Below are positions 1-5,750 of a DNA stretch of 5,771 nt, piece after piece (the first letter of the stretch is position 1; each line of letters starts with the position of its first letter). The stretch is from JAVBNU01 sp964617065 (GTDB taxonomy: Bacteria > Cyanobacteriota > Vampirovibrionia > Gastranaerophilales > Gastranaerophilaceae): positions 1-5,771 of the forward strand of contig CAZTVM010000107.1 in assembly GCA_964617065.1 (NCBI GenBank), read 5' to 3'. The position numbers were made by a program, and so were the translations under genes. The notes beneath the pieces were generated by a model that had not been told where the DNA came from, ran no database searches, and worked only from the letters and a program-made list of their open reading frames with translations.

Positions 1-30
1 GTAGAATATTTTTGAAAGGAGTAATTAAAA

Positions 31-137
31 ATGACAAACGGATTCAGCAGAGAGCGATTAAGCACAAGTAGTATAGATGAGTATTATAATGATACAGAAG
101 ATAGCAGATGTTACAGAGCTTTATATCAGAATAAAAA

Positions 138-156
<19 letters not shown>
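31..156 (+). CDS. Small ORF, 41 aa, unknown, ending inside the antisense of a tRNA gene
   Basis: I do not recognise this protein. An ATG at 31 is preceded by a good ribosome binding site, AAAGGAG at 15-21, with 9 nt spacing. The product is hydrophilic, rich in Ser, Asp, Tyr and Arg, and has no membrane segment or known motif (it begins MTNGFSRERL). The last six codons and the TGA stop lie on the complement of the 3' end of the tRNA-Thr gene (19-nt overlap). A TAGAAT at 2-7 could be a -10 box, but no -35 is in the window. It may be a genuine small protein. It may equally be the 5' remnant of a longer gene cut off at the tRNA 3' end, a common insertion point for mobile elements. The strong ribosome binding site supports translation; the function is open. 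Confidence 0.45.
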
Positions 157-210
<54 letters not shown>

Positions 211-224
211 TTGTTTATAAAATT

Positions 225-253
225 ATTTTGCATTAAAAATGCTTTACGTTCAA
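225..253 (-). promoter_or_regulatory. Possible promoter of the tRNA-Thr gene
   Basis: On the minus strand TTGAAC (248-253) is followed after 17 nt by CAAAAT (225-230), 14 nt before the first tRNA base. That distance fits a tRNA promoter with a short leader. The -10 match is weak. A small inverted repeat, GCATT-AAA-AATGC (230-242), sits in the spacer and could affect it. This is a positional inference. Confidence 0.35.
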
Positions 254-348
254 GCAAAAATTTTTTTGTATATAATTTTATACGACCCACAATAAATGTC
301 TTGAGTTTTAAGACTCTTTTGAAATATTAAAATAAATGAAATACGGTA

Positions 349-378
349 AACTTGATTTTGTATTGACATAATCAAGTT
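349..378. repeat. Inverted repeat, candidate operator at the -35 box
   Basis: AACTTGATT (349-357) and AATCAAGTT (370-378) are perfect 9-bp inverted arms separated by 12 nt. Their centres are 21 bp apart, about two helical turns, so a dimeric or tetrameric protein could bind both on one DNA face. The right arm starts just after the -35 hexamer, and the hexamer lies in the spacer, so binding would block RNA polymerase. The gene driven by this promoter has a ribbon-helix-helix-like N-terminus, which makes autoregulation a natural guess. Confidence 0.6.
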
Positions 379-391
379 AATTTGTTATACT
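363..391 (+). promoter_or_regulatory. Sigma-70-type promoter of the NifX-like gene
   Basis: TTGACA (363-368, consensus) and TATACT (386-391, one mismatch) are separated by 17 nt, the ideal spacing. The expected transcription start near 398 lies right at the ribosome binding site AAAGGAGGT (398-406), so the leader is very short. This is the strongest promoter in the window. Confidence 0.85.
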
Positions 392-414
392 AAAAATAAA
401 GGAGGTATACGCAA

Positions 415-1023
415 GTGAATGAAGAAAATTTAGATGATAGATTTAGGAAACGAGATGGCAAAGGGTGTTGGGGAGGTAGACGAAATTTTGCAGGTCGAAA
501 AAAAACTTGCTCAAGTAGAATACCGTTTAATCGAAGGATTAATGCCAATATTCTGAATATTTTGAGCGAATATGCCAATTTATATGGTATGACAGAAACA
601 GAGGCATTAGAGAGTGCAATACTTTTACAGACAAATATAGACAAGAAAAAAGGAGATAAAAACATGAAAATAGTTATTCCAACGCAAGATGGTAAATTAT
701 GCGCTCATTTTGGGCATTGTGAAAGTTTTACTTTTGCAGAGGTTAATCCAGAGACAAAAGAAATAGTAAGTATTGTGCAAAAAATTCCTGATGAAGGGAT
801 TTCGTGTCAATCAGCCAGTTGGATATCAGAGCAAGGAGGAAATATAGTATTGGCTGGTGGTATTGGCGGTCGTCCGTTGGGTATATTTGCGCAAAATGGT
901 GTTACTGTTATTTCAGGTTGTCCAGAGATGGAGCTCGAAGAAATTTTACATGCGTATTTAGAGGATAGATTAGTGAATGGTGAGAATTCTTGTGGTGGCG
1001 AGCATAGTCACTGTCAGGGGTAG
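415..1023 (+). CDS. RHH-like N-terminus fused to a NifX-type (Nitro_FeMo-Co) domain protein
   Basis: This 202-aa protein starts at GTG, 8 nt after AAAGGAGGT. Residues 1-33 are basic and Gly-rich with Cys18 and Cys32. Residues about 34-75 resemble a ribbon-helix-helix DNA-binding fold: a short strand (RIPFN), a helix, a glycine turn (LYGM), then a second helix (TETEALESAIL). From Met84 onward the protein is a clear dinitrogenase iron-molybdenum cofactor biosynthesis domain (NifX/NifB C-terminal, PF02579). Its opening strand is MKIVIPTQDGKLCAHFGHCE, and it carries the GGIGGRPLGIFAQNGV glycine loop. This family binds metal clusters or cofactors and occurs widely in anaerobes that do not fix nitrogen; no nitrogenase genes are seen here. 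ATG 664 has its own ribosome binding site, so a separate 119-aa short form is likely. The C-terminus before the TAG is already Cys/His-rich (CGGEHSHC). The joined architecture is seen directly; the DNA-binding role is inferred. Confidence 0.85.
   Translation: MNEENLDDRFRKRDGKGCWGGRRNFAGRKKTCSSRIPFNRRINANILNILSEYANLYGMTETEALESAILLQTNIDKKKGDKNMKIVIPTQDGKLCAHFGHCESFTFAEVNPETKEIVSIVQKIPDEGISCQSASWISEQGGNIVLAGGIGGRPLGIFAQNGVTVISGCPEMELEEILHAYLEDRLVNGENSCGGEHSHCQG
649..666 (+). promoter_or_regulatory. Internal ribosome binding site and in-frame ATG
   Basis: AAAAGGAG (ending at 655) is followed by 8 nt and ATG at 664. It is in the same frame as the GTG start and exactly at the first residue of the NifX-type domain. 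The spacing is ideal, so translation probably also begins here, giving both a full-length and a domain-only product. Annotators who pick this start would report only 664-1023. Confidence 0.7.
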
Positions 1024-1101
1024 CATAATAAGAAACATCATTGTCATGGTCATCATGGTCACAATCACGCAGAGGGTTCTTGTCGTAATTCTGAAAAATA
1101 A
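1024..1101 (+). other. Open His-rich tail after the in-frame TAG of the NifX-like gene
   Basis: After TAG (1021-1023) the frame stays open for 25 codons to TAA (1099-1101). It encodes 8 His and 2 Cys in a metal-binding pattern (HHCHGHHGHNH). His-rich C-termini are common in this protein family, and the preceding residues are already CGGEHSHC, so the tail looks like part of the original gene. TAG is therefore either a recent nonsense change (CAG to TAG is one base) or a read-through stop. TAG clearly ends other genes here, which favours truncation. Extended protein: 228 aa. Confidence 0.6.
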
Positions 1102-1118
1102 AAATTTCATCTAAAACG

Positions 1119-1150
1119 AAAAAACGCAATCGAAGTGATTGCGTTTTTTT
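1119..1150. terminator. Bidirectional intrinsic terminator
   Basis: The stem ACGCAATC/GATTGCGT has a 5-nt loop (GAAGT). It is flanked by an A-run on the left (1119-1124) and a T-run on the right (1144-1150), which extend the stem. It can stop transcription of the NifX-like gene on the plus strand and of the aldolase gene on the minus strand, and it lies between their convergent ends. Confidence 0.93.
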
Positions 1151-1168
1151 ATTAAAAAATATATATAC

Positions 1169-2122
1169 CTATTCAGCGTGACCTGCGGTACCGAGAACTT
1201 CCATTTTGTGTTTAACAAGTTCTTTAACAGCAGTTCTGCCTGGTCCCATGTATGCACGAGGGTCAAATACTTCAGGTTTTTCGGCGAAGATTTTTCTGAT
1301 AGAAGCAGTCATAGCCAATCTTAAATCAGTATCAATATTGATTTTAGCGATACCGTTTTTAGAGGCAAATGCTAACATATCTTCAGGAACGCCTTTAGCG
1401 TTAGGTAATTTGCCACCGTATTTATTGCATTCTTCAACCAAATAAGTCGGTACAGAGGAAGAGCCGTGCAAAACTAATGGGTAATTTTTAATACCTGCAT
1501 CTTCGAGGGCTTTTTTAATTTCAGCTAATCTATCGAAGTCTAATTTAGCTTCACCAGCGAATTTGTAAGCGCCGTGGCTAGTGCCGATAGCTATAGCTAA
1601 AGAATCACAGCCTGTTTCTTTAACAAATCTGACAGCATCTTGAGGGTCAGTATATGTAGCATCTTTAGCAGAAACATTTACAGCATCTTCAATGCCTGCT
1701 AATTTGCCTAATTCAGCTTCAACGGAAACGCCACGAGCGTGAGCGTAGTCAACAACTTTTTTAGTTACAGCTATATTTTCTTCGATTGGAAATCTAGAGC
1801 CGTCAATCATAACAGATGAGAAACCACCGTCAATACAAGCTTTACAGATTTCAAAATCTTCACCATGGTCGAGGTGTAACGCTATAGGAACGTTAGTTGT
1901 ATCCAAAGCGGCTTGAACTAGTTTAATCAAATAAGTTTGATTAGCGTATTTTCTAGCGCCAGCGGAAACTTGTAAAATAATTGGTGATTTAGTTTCTTCA
2001 GCTGCTTCTGCAATTGCTTGTAAAATCTCCATGTTGTTCACATTGTAAGCGCCTATTGCATATTTGCCGGCAAGTGCTTTTTGGAACATTTCGTTAGTTC
2101 CGACTAATTTTCTGTCTGTCAT
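1169..2122 (-). CDS. fba: Class II fructose-1,6-bisphosphate aldolase
   Basis: This 317-aa cytoplasmic enzyme cleaves fructose-1,6-bisphosphate to dihydroxyacetone phosphate and glyceraldehyde-3-phosphate in glycolysis and runs in reverse in gluconeogenesis. The zinc-dependent class II family is plain. HLDHG at 83-87 gives catalytic Asp85 and Zn ligand His86. VEAELGKLAG lies at 134-143, followed by the Zn ligands His183 (GTSHGAYKF) and His219 (VLHGSSSVP). NIDTDLR at 262-268 is the phosphate-binding segment. Length is normal. ATG at 2122 follows AGGAGA (2131-2136) at 8-9 nt. It ends in TAG just before the shared terminator, at the family's usual C-terminus (GTAG...), so TAG is a true stop here. 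The family also includes tagatose-bisphosphate aldolases, a less likely reading. It is transcribed alone and is divergent from the ureohydrolase gene. Confidence 0.95.
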   Translation of the reverse strand: MTDRKLVGTNEMFQKALAGKYAIGAYNVNNMEILQAIAEAAEETKSPIILQVSAGARKYANQTYLIKLVQAALDTTNVPIALHLDHGEDFEICKACIDGGFSSVMIDGSRFPIEENIAVTKKVVDYAHARGVSVEAELGKLAGIEDAVNVSAKDATYTDPQDAVRFVKETGCDSLAIAIGTSHGAYKFAGEAKLDFDRLAEIKKALEDAGIKNYPLVLHGSSSVPTYLVEECNKYGGKLPNAKGVPEDMLAFASKNGIAKINIDTDLRLAMTASIRKIFAEKPEVFDPRAYMGPGRTAVKELVKHKMEVLGTAGHAE

Positions 2123-2161
2123 TGTTAAATTCTCCTATAAATTTTGTCCATATATTTAGTG

Positions 2162-2180
2162 ACATTAATACACTTAATGT
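2162..2180. repeat. Inverted repeat over the aldolase -10 region
   Basis: ACATTAA and TTAATGT are perfect 7-bp arms around TACAC. The right arm overlaps the proposed aldolase -10 box (2176-2181). This is a candidate repressor site or leader hairpin. Confidence 0.4.
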
Positions 2181-2204
2181 ACTCCAAAATAAAAACTTAG
2201 GCAA
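2176..2204 (-). promoter_or_regulatory. Candidate promoter of the aldolase gene
   Basis: On the minus strand TTGCCT (2199-2204) and TACATT (2176-2181) are 17 nt apart. This leaves an untranslated leader of roughly 45-50 nt before the ATG at 2122. Both hexamers deviate from consensus in two positions. Each sits in its own inverted repeat. Confidence 0.45.
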
Positions 2205-2209
2205 GTTTT
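2192..2209. repeat. Inverted repeat around the aldolase -35 box
   Basis: AAAACTT-AGGC-AAGTTTT is a perfect 7-bp inverted repeat with a 4-nt centre. The proposed -35 hexamer of the aldolase gene (2199-2204) lies across its centre. It is a candidate operator. It shares the string AAACTTG (minus strand) with the operator candidate at 349-378, though that is short enough to be chance. Confidence 0.4.
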
Positions 2210-2233
2210 ATATCAAAATAAGAGAGTAAAGAG

Positions 2234-2262
2234 TTGTTAAGTTTTAGATTTAATTATATAAT
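2234..2262 (+). promoter_or_regulatory. Sigma-70-type promoter of the ureohydrolase operon
   Basis: TTGTTA (2234-2239) and consensus TATAAT (2257-2262) are 17 nt apart. Transcription would start near 2269, about 26 nt before the ATG at 2295 and 55 nt before the TTG at 2324. The position suits ATG 2295 as the original start codon. Confidence 0.75.
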
Positions 2263-2294
2263 TTGAAAAAGTACTATTAATATAAAGAGGGAAA

Positions 2295-2339
2295 ATGATA
2301 CGAGGACCATTTTTGAGTAAAGATTGGATAGGCTTGGAG
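2295..2339 (+). other. Likely original start segment of the ureohydrolase, out of frame with its body
   Basis: ATG 2295 follows AGAGGG closely (short spacing) and sits correctly after the promoter. It opens a frame coding for MIRGPFLSKDWIG, then runs out of frame over the conserved body and stops at TAG 2451-2453 (52 codons). The gene body is in the -1 frame. CTTGGAG (2333-2339) is the point where the two frames meet. The segment plausibly is the real N-terminus, cut from the body by a deletion. Confidence 0.5.
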
Positions 2340-3094
2340 TTGGCTACGATGGAACATGTTCGTTTGTGCCGGGAAGCAGATTTGCACCTGCGGTTTTGCG
2401 CACTGCAAGTTGGGCTTTGGAAGATTATTCACCCGAGTTTGATAAGCACTTAGACGATGTTATGTTTTATGATGCAGGCGACTTAGAGTTGCCGTTTGGC
2501 AGTACTGAAAACGCGCTAAAAATTATAAATGAAAATGTAAATGATATTTATAATGACGACAAAAAATATTTTGGTATTGGCGGTGAACATTTGGTTACCT
2601 TGCCGGCTGTTCAGGCATGTTATAAGAAATATCCTGATTTAATTGTGTTGCATTTTGATGCACATACTGATTTAAGAGAAGATTATTTAGGCGACAAGCT
2701 TTCGCATGCAGCAGTAATGCGTAGAGTCGGTGAACTTATTGGATTTGACAATTTAAAACAGGTAGGCATTCGTTCAGGTTTAAAAGAAGAATTTGACCTC
2801 ATGAAAAAATATGATACAGTTTTAAAAAATTCTGATGAATTAGATAAATTACGTGGCAAAAATATATTTTTAAGTATTGATGTTGATGTACTATGTCCTA
2901 CAGTATTAAGTGGAACAGGAACGCAAGAAGCCGGTGGAATGACTTACAAAGAATTGATAGAATGGATAAAACCTTTGAAAAAATTGAATATTGTAGGTGC
3001 CGATGTCGTTGAGCTAGCACCTGACGTCGATAAAAGTGGTGCTTCAACTGCTATTGTCGCTAAGTTAATTCGTGAAGTATTGATGATTATATAG
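2324..3094 (+). CDS. speB: Agmatinase/arginase-family ureohydrolase, shortened N-terminus
   Basis: Manganese enzymes of this family hydrolyse a guanidino group to release urea; agmatinase makes putrescine from agmatine. From the TTG start the protein has 256 aa. All metal-site motifs are present: GGEH (His89), HFDAHTD (Asp112, His114, Asp116), SIDVDVLCPT (Asp186, Asp188), and Glu230 in VVELAP. YDGTCSFVPGSRFAP at 8-22 and KLSHAAVMRR at 125-134 are also typical of agmatinase. Family members are usually about 280-320 aa and carry another 20-40 residues, including most of the first beta strand, before the YDGT motif. These are missing here. A TAA at 2318 blocks extension and there is no convincing ribosome binding site before TTG 2324. 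The start is therefore doubtful and the gene may be frameshifted. It is first of a three-gene run (11-nt gap to the next). Substrate specificity is inferred; arginase, guanidinobutyrase and formiminoglutamase remain possible. Confidence 0.75.
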   Translation: MDRLGVGYDGTCSFVPGSRFAPAVLRTASWALEDYSPEFDKHLDDVMFYDAGDLELPFGSTENALKIINENVNDIYNDDKKYFGIGGEHLVTLPAVQACYKKYPDLIVLHFDAHTDLREDYLGDKLSHAAVMRRVGELIGFDNLKQVGIRSGLKEEFDLMKKYDTVLKNSDELDKLRGKNIFLSIDVDVLCPTVLSGTGTQEAGGMTYKELIEWIKPLKKLNIVGADVVELAPDVDKSGASTAIVAKLIREVLMII

Positions 3095-3105
3095 TGGAGA
3101 AATAG

Positions 3106-4365
3106 ATGAGTACAGGTAATAAAATTGTTTTAATAAGTGATAATTCTCAAGCAAATGAAATTTTGCTTTCAAAAATAAATTTATTGCGTGATACTGATAT
3201 AGTACAGGTCGTTCAGCTAAACGATTCTATCGATGTTTTAAAAAAACTTGTTCCTGAAATTATAATTTTTTACGCTGAAACGTATAACAATTCCTGTTTT
3301 GATTTGTTGGACGAAATAAAATCTACTGCAGCAATATCGAATATACCAATACTTTTTGTCTGCGACAGAATTGAACAAGATTTTATACTGAGCGCATTTG
3401 ACTCAGGAATAGATGACTACATACTCTTAGCCGCTTCTGAAGCAGAAATATCAATGAGAATTATTTGGTGTTTGCAAAAAAGTGTTTTGGTCAAAAAATG
3501 TTCTGAACATTTAAACCAACTTGTGAACTTAGAAGTTGTTTATAGTGATAATTATTTTTATCGTGAAGAATATGTAGACAAGATTTTTGCAGGAGTTTTA
3601 AAAAATTTATCAATCAACAAAAAACAAGGTTCTTTTTTGATAATGACTCCTGATATTGATTGTAAACAAAAGCTTTCGCCGTCTTTGCTCGCTTCAATTC
3701 TGAAAAAGAATGTGCGAACATCAGATATAGTAGGTATAAAAGAGAATGATAAATTTTATATATTGTTACAAAATACACCTATAGAAGCGGTAGAAGGCTT
3801 TTACAATAGATTTAAAGAAGAATTAACAGAAGAATACAGTGTGTGTGTTGGCGCTGCTGACGCATTATACGCCGATTTTGTGAAAATTGAAAAATTTGCA
3901 AAAATAGCATTACAAGACGCTTTAGTGCAAAAAAAATCGTTTGTTATTTCAGAGCCTACGCTTAGGAAAAATTCCGAAAACTGGTTTGACAGTTCTGATA
4001 TGAGCGTTCCTCACAAAAACTTCAAGCTGTTCAAACAGTCTTTTACTAAAAAGCTAAATAATGTTATTACCCCTGTTTTTTATCAGATGCAAAAAATGTA
4101 TGAAGAAACATTGTTTGAAACAGAAATTGAGCAGTTTTCAGCTGAGGATAAAAGCTTTTTTGCTCTAAAAAAAGGACAGCGCAAAAGTATTTTGACCATT
4201 AATTATCCCGGATTTTCCAAGATTAATATCGATTTTAGCCATAATGGTGTTAACCGTGAAGAAAACAGTAGAATTTCTCTTAGCTTGTCAGAACTGGATA
4301 ATCAAAGCTTGTCGTCGATTATAGAACAATTTATAAAAGAGTTTAAATCTTACAGCAATGGATAA
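3106..4365 (+). CDS. Pseudo-receiver plus degenerate GGDEF-like protein, unknown function
   Basis: This 419-aa soluble protein starts at ATG after GGAG (3096-3099) with 6 nt spacing. Residues 5-125 follow the response-regulator receiver pattern (IVLISDN, PEIIIFY, IPILFVC, SGIDDYILL). The phospho-acceptor Asp at the end of strand 3 is Tyr56, the usual Thr/Ser is Cys86, and the Lys of the DDYxxK motif is Leu108, so normal phosphorylation is unlikely. Residues about 155-282 resemble a GGDEF domain (SILKKNVRTSDIVG followed by FYILLQNT). The signature GGDEF reads ENDKF (213-217) and the substrate loops are shortened, so no cyclic-di-GMP synthesis is expected. Residues 300-419 form a third region of unknown fold. 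No membrane segment or signal peptide is seen. It overlaps the next gene by 8 bp, so the two are probably made in step. It may be a binding or scaffold protein; this is inference. Confidence 0.8.
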   Translation: MSTGNKIVLISDNSQANEILLSKINLLRDTDIVQVVQLNDSIDVLKKLVPEIIIFYAETYNNSCFDLLDEIKSTAAISNIPILFVCDRIEQDFILSAFDSGIDDYILLAASEAEISMRIIWCLQKSVLVKKCSEHLNQLVNLEVVYSDNYFYREEYVDKIFAGVLKNLSINKKQGSFLIMTPDIDCKQKLSPSLLASILKKNVRTSDIVGIKENDKFYILLQNTPIEAVEGFYNRFKEELTEEYSVCVGAADALYADFVKIEKFAKIALQDALVQKKSFVISEPTLRKNSENWFDSSDMSVPHKNFKLFKQSFTKKLNNVITPVFYQMQKMYEETLFETEIEQFSAEDKSFFALKKGQRKSILTINYPGFSKINIDFSHNGVNREENSRISLSLSELDNQSLSSIIEQFIKEFKSYSNG

Positions 4366-5089
4366 TTTTGAGAGATATAACAGAAATATGCAACTAAAAT
4401 CATTTGATTTAGCTGCTCAAAAGAAAATAAACGAAGCAAAAGTCCTTGTCTGCGGTTTAGGTGGGTTAGGGTCAGGGCTTTTGTCTAATCTGGCTTGTAT
4501 TGGGGTCGAAAACATCGGGTTACTTGATTTTGACAAAGTAGATATTACGAATTTGAATAGGCAATTTATCCATAGTGAAAAAAATATAGGCACATCCAAA
4601 ACGCAATCTGCTATTGAGTGGATAAATAATTTTAATTCACGAATTAATCTGATTGCTTTCAATGAGTACTTTTGTGCTGAAAACGCTGAGCAAATTTTGA
4701 AAGATTTTGATTATGTTGTTGATTGTTTTGACAATTGGACGTCGAAATTTTTGTTAAATGAAATGTGTGTGAAATACAATAAAATTCTTATTCATTCAGG
4801 AGTTGAAAATGATTATGGGCAAGTTATGAAGATTGTACCAAATGAGACGTGCTGCCTTTCATGTATTTTTAGTGAAGAAAAAGAAGTTTTAACTGAAAAA
4901 GGTATTTTATCTCCGATAATTAATATTATTAGTTCAATAGCAGCTATGGAAATAATAAAGACGATATTAGGACACAATGAAAATAGCTTAGAAAATGTTA
5001 TACTTACTTATAACATTAGCAGCAATGAATTAAAAAAAATCAAAGTAAAAAAGAATTTCCAATGTAAAATTTGTTCAACTAACAATTAG
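4358..5089 (+). CDS. ThiF/MoeB/HesA-like E1 adenylyltransferase lacking the usual catalytic Cys
   Basis: E1-like enzymes adenylate the C-terminal Gly-Gly of a small sulfur-carrier or ubiquitin-like protein (ThiS, MoaD) or another carboxylate. This 243-aa protein has the ATP-binding loop GLGGLGS (33-39), LLDFDKVDITNLNRQ (55-69, with Asp57 and Arg68), DCFDN (122-126) and two CxxC-type zinc pairs (CCLSC 165-169, CKIC 236-239). Length matches MoeB/ThiF. The segment before the second helix bundle, where ThiF and MoeB carry a Cys (NCRTAG, SCAEAG), reads VLTEKGILSP and has no Cys. It therefore probably adenylates without forming a thioester. ATG 4358 overlaps the previous gene (ATGGATAA), pointing to translational coupling. 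No ThiS/MoaD partner, thiamin or molybdopterin gene is seen. Its 3' end overlaps the opposite-strand CAP gene by 11 bp and no terminator separates them. Confidence 0.88.
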   Translation: MDNFERYNRNMQLKSFDLAAQKKINEAKVLVCGLGGLGSGLLSNLACIGVENIGLLDFDKVDITNLNRQFIHSEKNIGTSKTQSAIEWINNFNSRINLIAFNEYFCAENAEQILKDFDYVVDCFDNWTSKFLLNEMCVKYNKILIHSGVENDYGQVMKIVPNETCCLSCIFSEEKEVLTEKGILSPIINIISSIAAMEIIKTILGHNENSLENVILTYNISSNELKKIKVKKNFQCKICSTNN

Positions 5090-5750
5090 CGTCAAGTTTC
5101 CCTTTGCCTGTGACCATAATCCAAGCACCATTATAGAAAGCGAAACCTAGTTCGTTAGCGCTGCCATTCAGAATGTTTGCATTATGTCCTGGACTATGAA
5201 CCCAAGAGTTAAATGCGTCTTTAACGCTGCGTTGTCCCATTGCTATATTTTCTGTATTTACAAATCCTTTGTAGCCACCATTTCTGCCTGTTTGTGCTAA
5301 ATTGCTGTGTCTCATACCTATTTGTGTAGCCATTTTTTTTGCATGAATTGCGGCGCCTTTACACAATTCAGGACTCAATCTTAATGGTTTTAGACCTTTT
5401 TTTTGTCTGTAATTATTTATATAATTTAAAAATTCTTTGTGTTTTGGAGTAAGTCCATTTGCGCTATCAGTGTTAGTGCTATTTGTGCCGTTTGTACCAT
5501 TAGTCGTATTCGTTATACTGTTGTGAATAATGCCTGTTCCGTTTGTGCCGGTTAAGTTGTTGTTTGTAGCGTTGCTGCCACCTGATTGTCCGTTATTGGA
5601 ATTAGTATCAGTGTTGTTGTCAGTGTTTGTATTGGTATTGCTATCTGTGTTAGTGTCTGTATCGGTGTTTGTATTTGTATCGGTAGAATTGTCACAGCCA
5701 CCGAAAAGACTACCGCCTATACTGTGCCTATAAATTAGGACAGAAAAATT
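5079..5750 (-). CDS. CAP (SCP-like) domain putative lipoprotein, 5' end unresolved
   Basis: The C-terminal about 120 residues form a CAP/SCP domain: YINNYRQKKGLKPLRLSPEL, GMRHSN, TENIAMG, and SWVHSPGHNANILN, followed by a final strand with GAWIMVTGKGK. The conserved His (5307-5309), Glu (5250-5252) and His (5184-5186) of the CAP cavity are present. Upstream is a 77-residue Thr/Asn/Asp/Ser/Gly linker, and before that SLFGGC (Cys at 5694-5696), which looks like a lipoprotein cleavage site though Phe at -3 is poor. Such proteins are usually secreted or surface-anchored. No ATG, GTG or TTG exists between the in-frame TAG at 5751-5753 and the Cys, and no clear hydrophobic signal. Past the TAG the frame reads ILKRIN, so a signal peptide may be split by the TAG. 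Either the gene is broken or its start lies outside the window. TTG 5378 would leave an incomplete domain and is unlikely. It ends in TAG. Confidence 0.7.
   Translation of the reverse strand, partial: NFSVLIYRHSIGGSLFGGCDNSTDTNTNTDTDTNTDSNTNTNTDNNTDTNSNNGQSGGSNATNNNLTGTNGTGIIHNSITNTTNGTNGTNSTNTDSANGLTPKHKEFLNYINNYRQKKGLKPLRLSPELCKGAAIHAKKMATQIGMRHSNLAQTGRNGGYKGFVNTENIAMGQRSVKDAFNSWVHSPGHNANILNGSANELGFAFYNGAWIMVTGKGKLDANC
5463..5693 (-). repeat. Low-complexity Thr/Asn/Asp coding repeat (linker)
   Basis: Seventy-seven codons read almost only Thr, Asn, Asp, Ser and Gly, in degenerate two-residue units (NT, DT, GT). This is a flexible surface linker between the possible lipid anchor and the CAP domain. 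The DNA units are imperfect, so it is old or selected rather than a fresh expansion. It is prone to slippage and length variation. Confidence 0.8.

Noticed and set aside
268..283. Small inverted repeat GTATA/TATAC in the 211-414 intergenic stretch
   Set aside because: Five-base arms in AT-rich DNA are expected by chance, and it is not placed at a convincing promoter.
302..322. Possible terminator GAGT/ACTC followed by TTTT
   Set aside because: A 4-bp stem is too weak and no gene end lies upstream on that strand.
390..665. Minus-strand ORF of 91 codons with a hydrophobic start
   Set aside because: It lies antisense to the NifX-like gene, reaches into that gene's promoter, and lacks a supporting ribosome binding site.
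908..1129. Minus-strand ORF with many His and Asp residues
   Set aside because: It is a reflection of the CAT/GGT codons of the His-rich tail on the other strand, and it runs across the terminator.
1139..1445. Two plus-strand ORFs opposite the end of the aldolase gene
   Set aside because: They are antisense to a strongly conserved enzyme and show no family likeness.
2308..2330. Programmed -1 frameshift to join the ATG 2295 frame to the ureohydrolase body
   Set aside because: The only slippery-looking run (TTTTTG near 2310) would lead into TAA at 2318, and no slippery heptamer follows it; a deletion explains the frames better.
4417..4662. Minus-strand ORF opposite the E1-like gene
   Set aside because: It is a shadow of the conserved ATP-site coding region on the plus strand.
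5463..5693. CRISPR-like or tandem repeat array
   Set aside because: The units are short, degenerate and in frame with a protein linker; there are no spacers.
5530..5733. Plus-strand ORF coding a Val/Leu-rich, membrane-like peptide
   Set aside because: It is the mirror of the Thr/Asn/Asp linker codons of the CAP gene; it has no ribosome binding site or family features.
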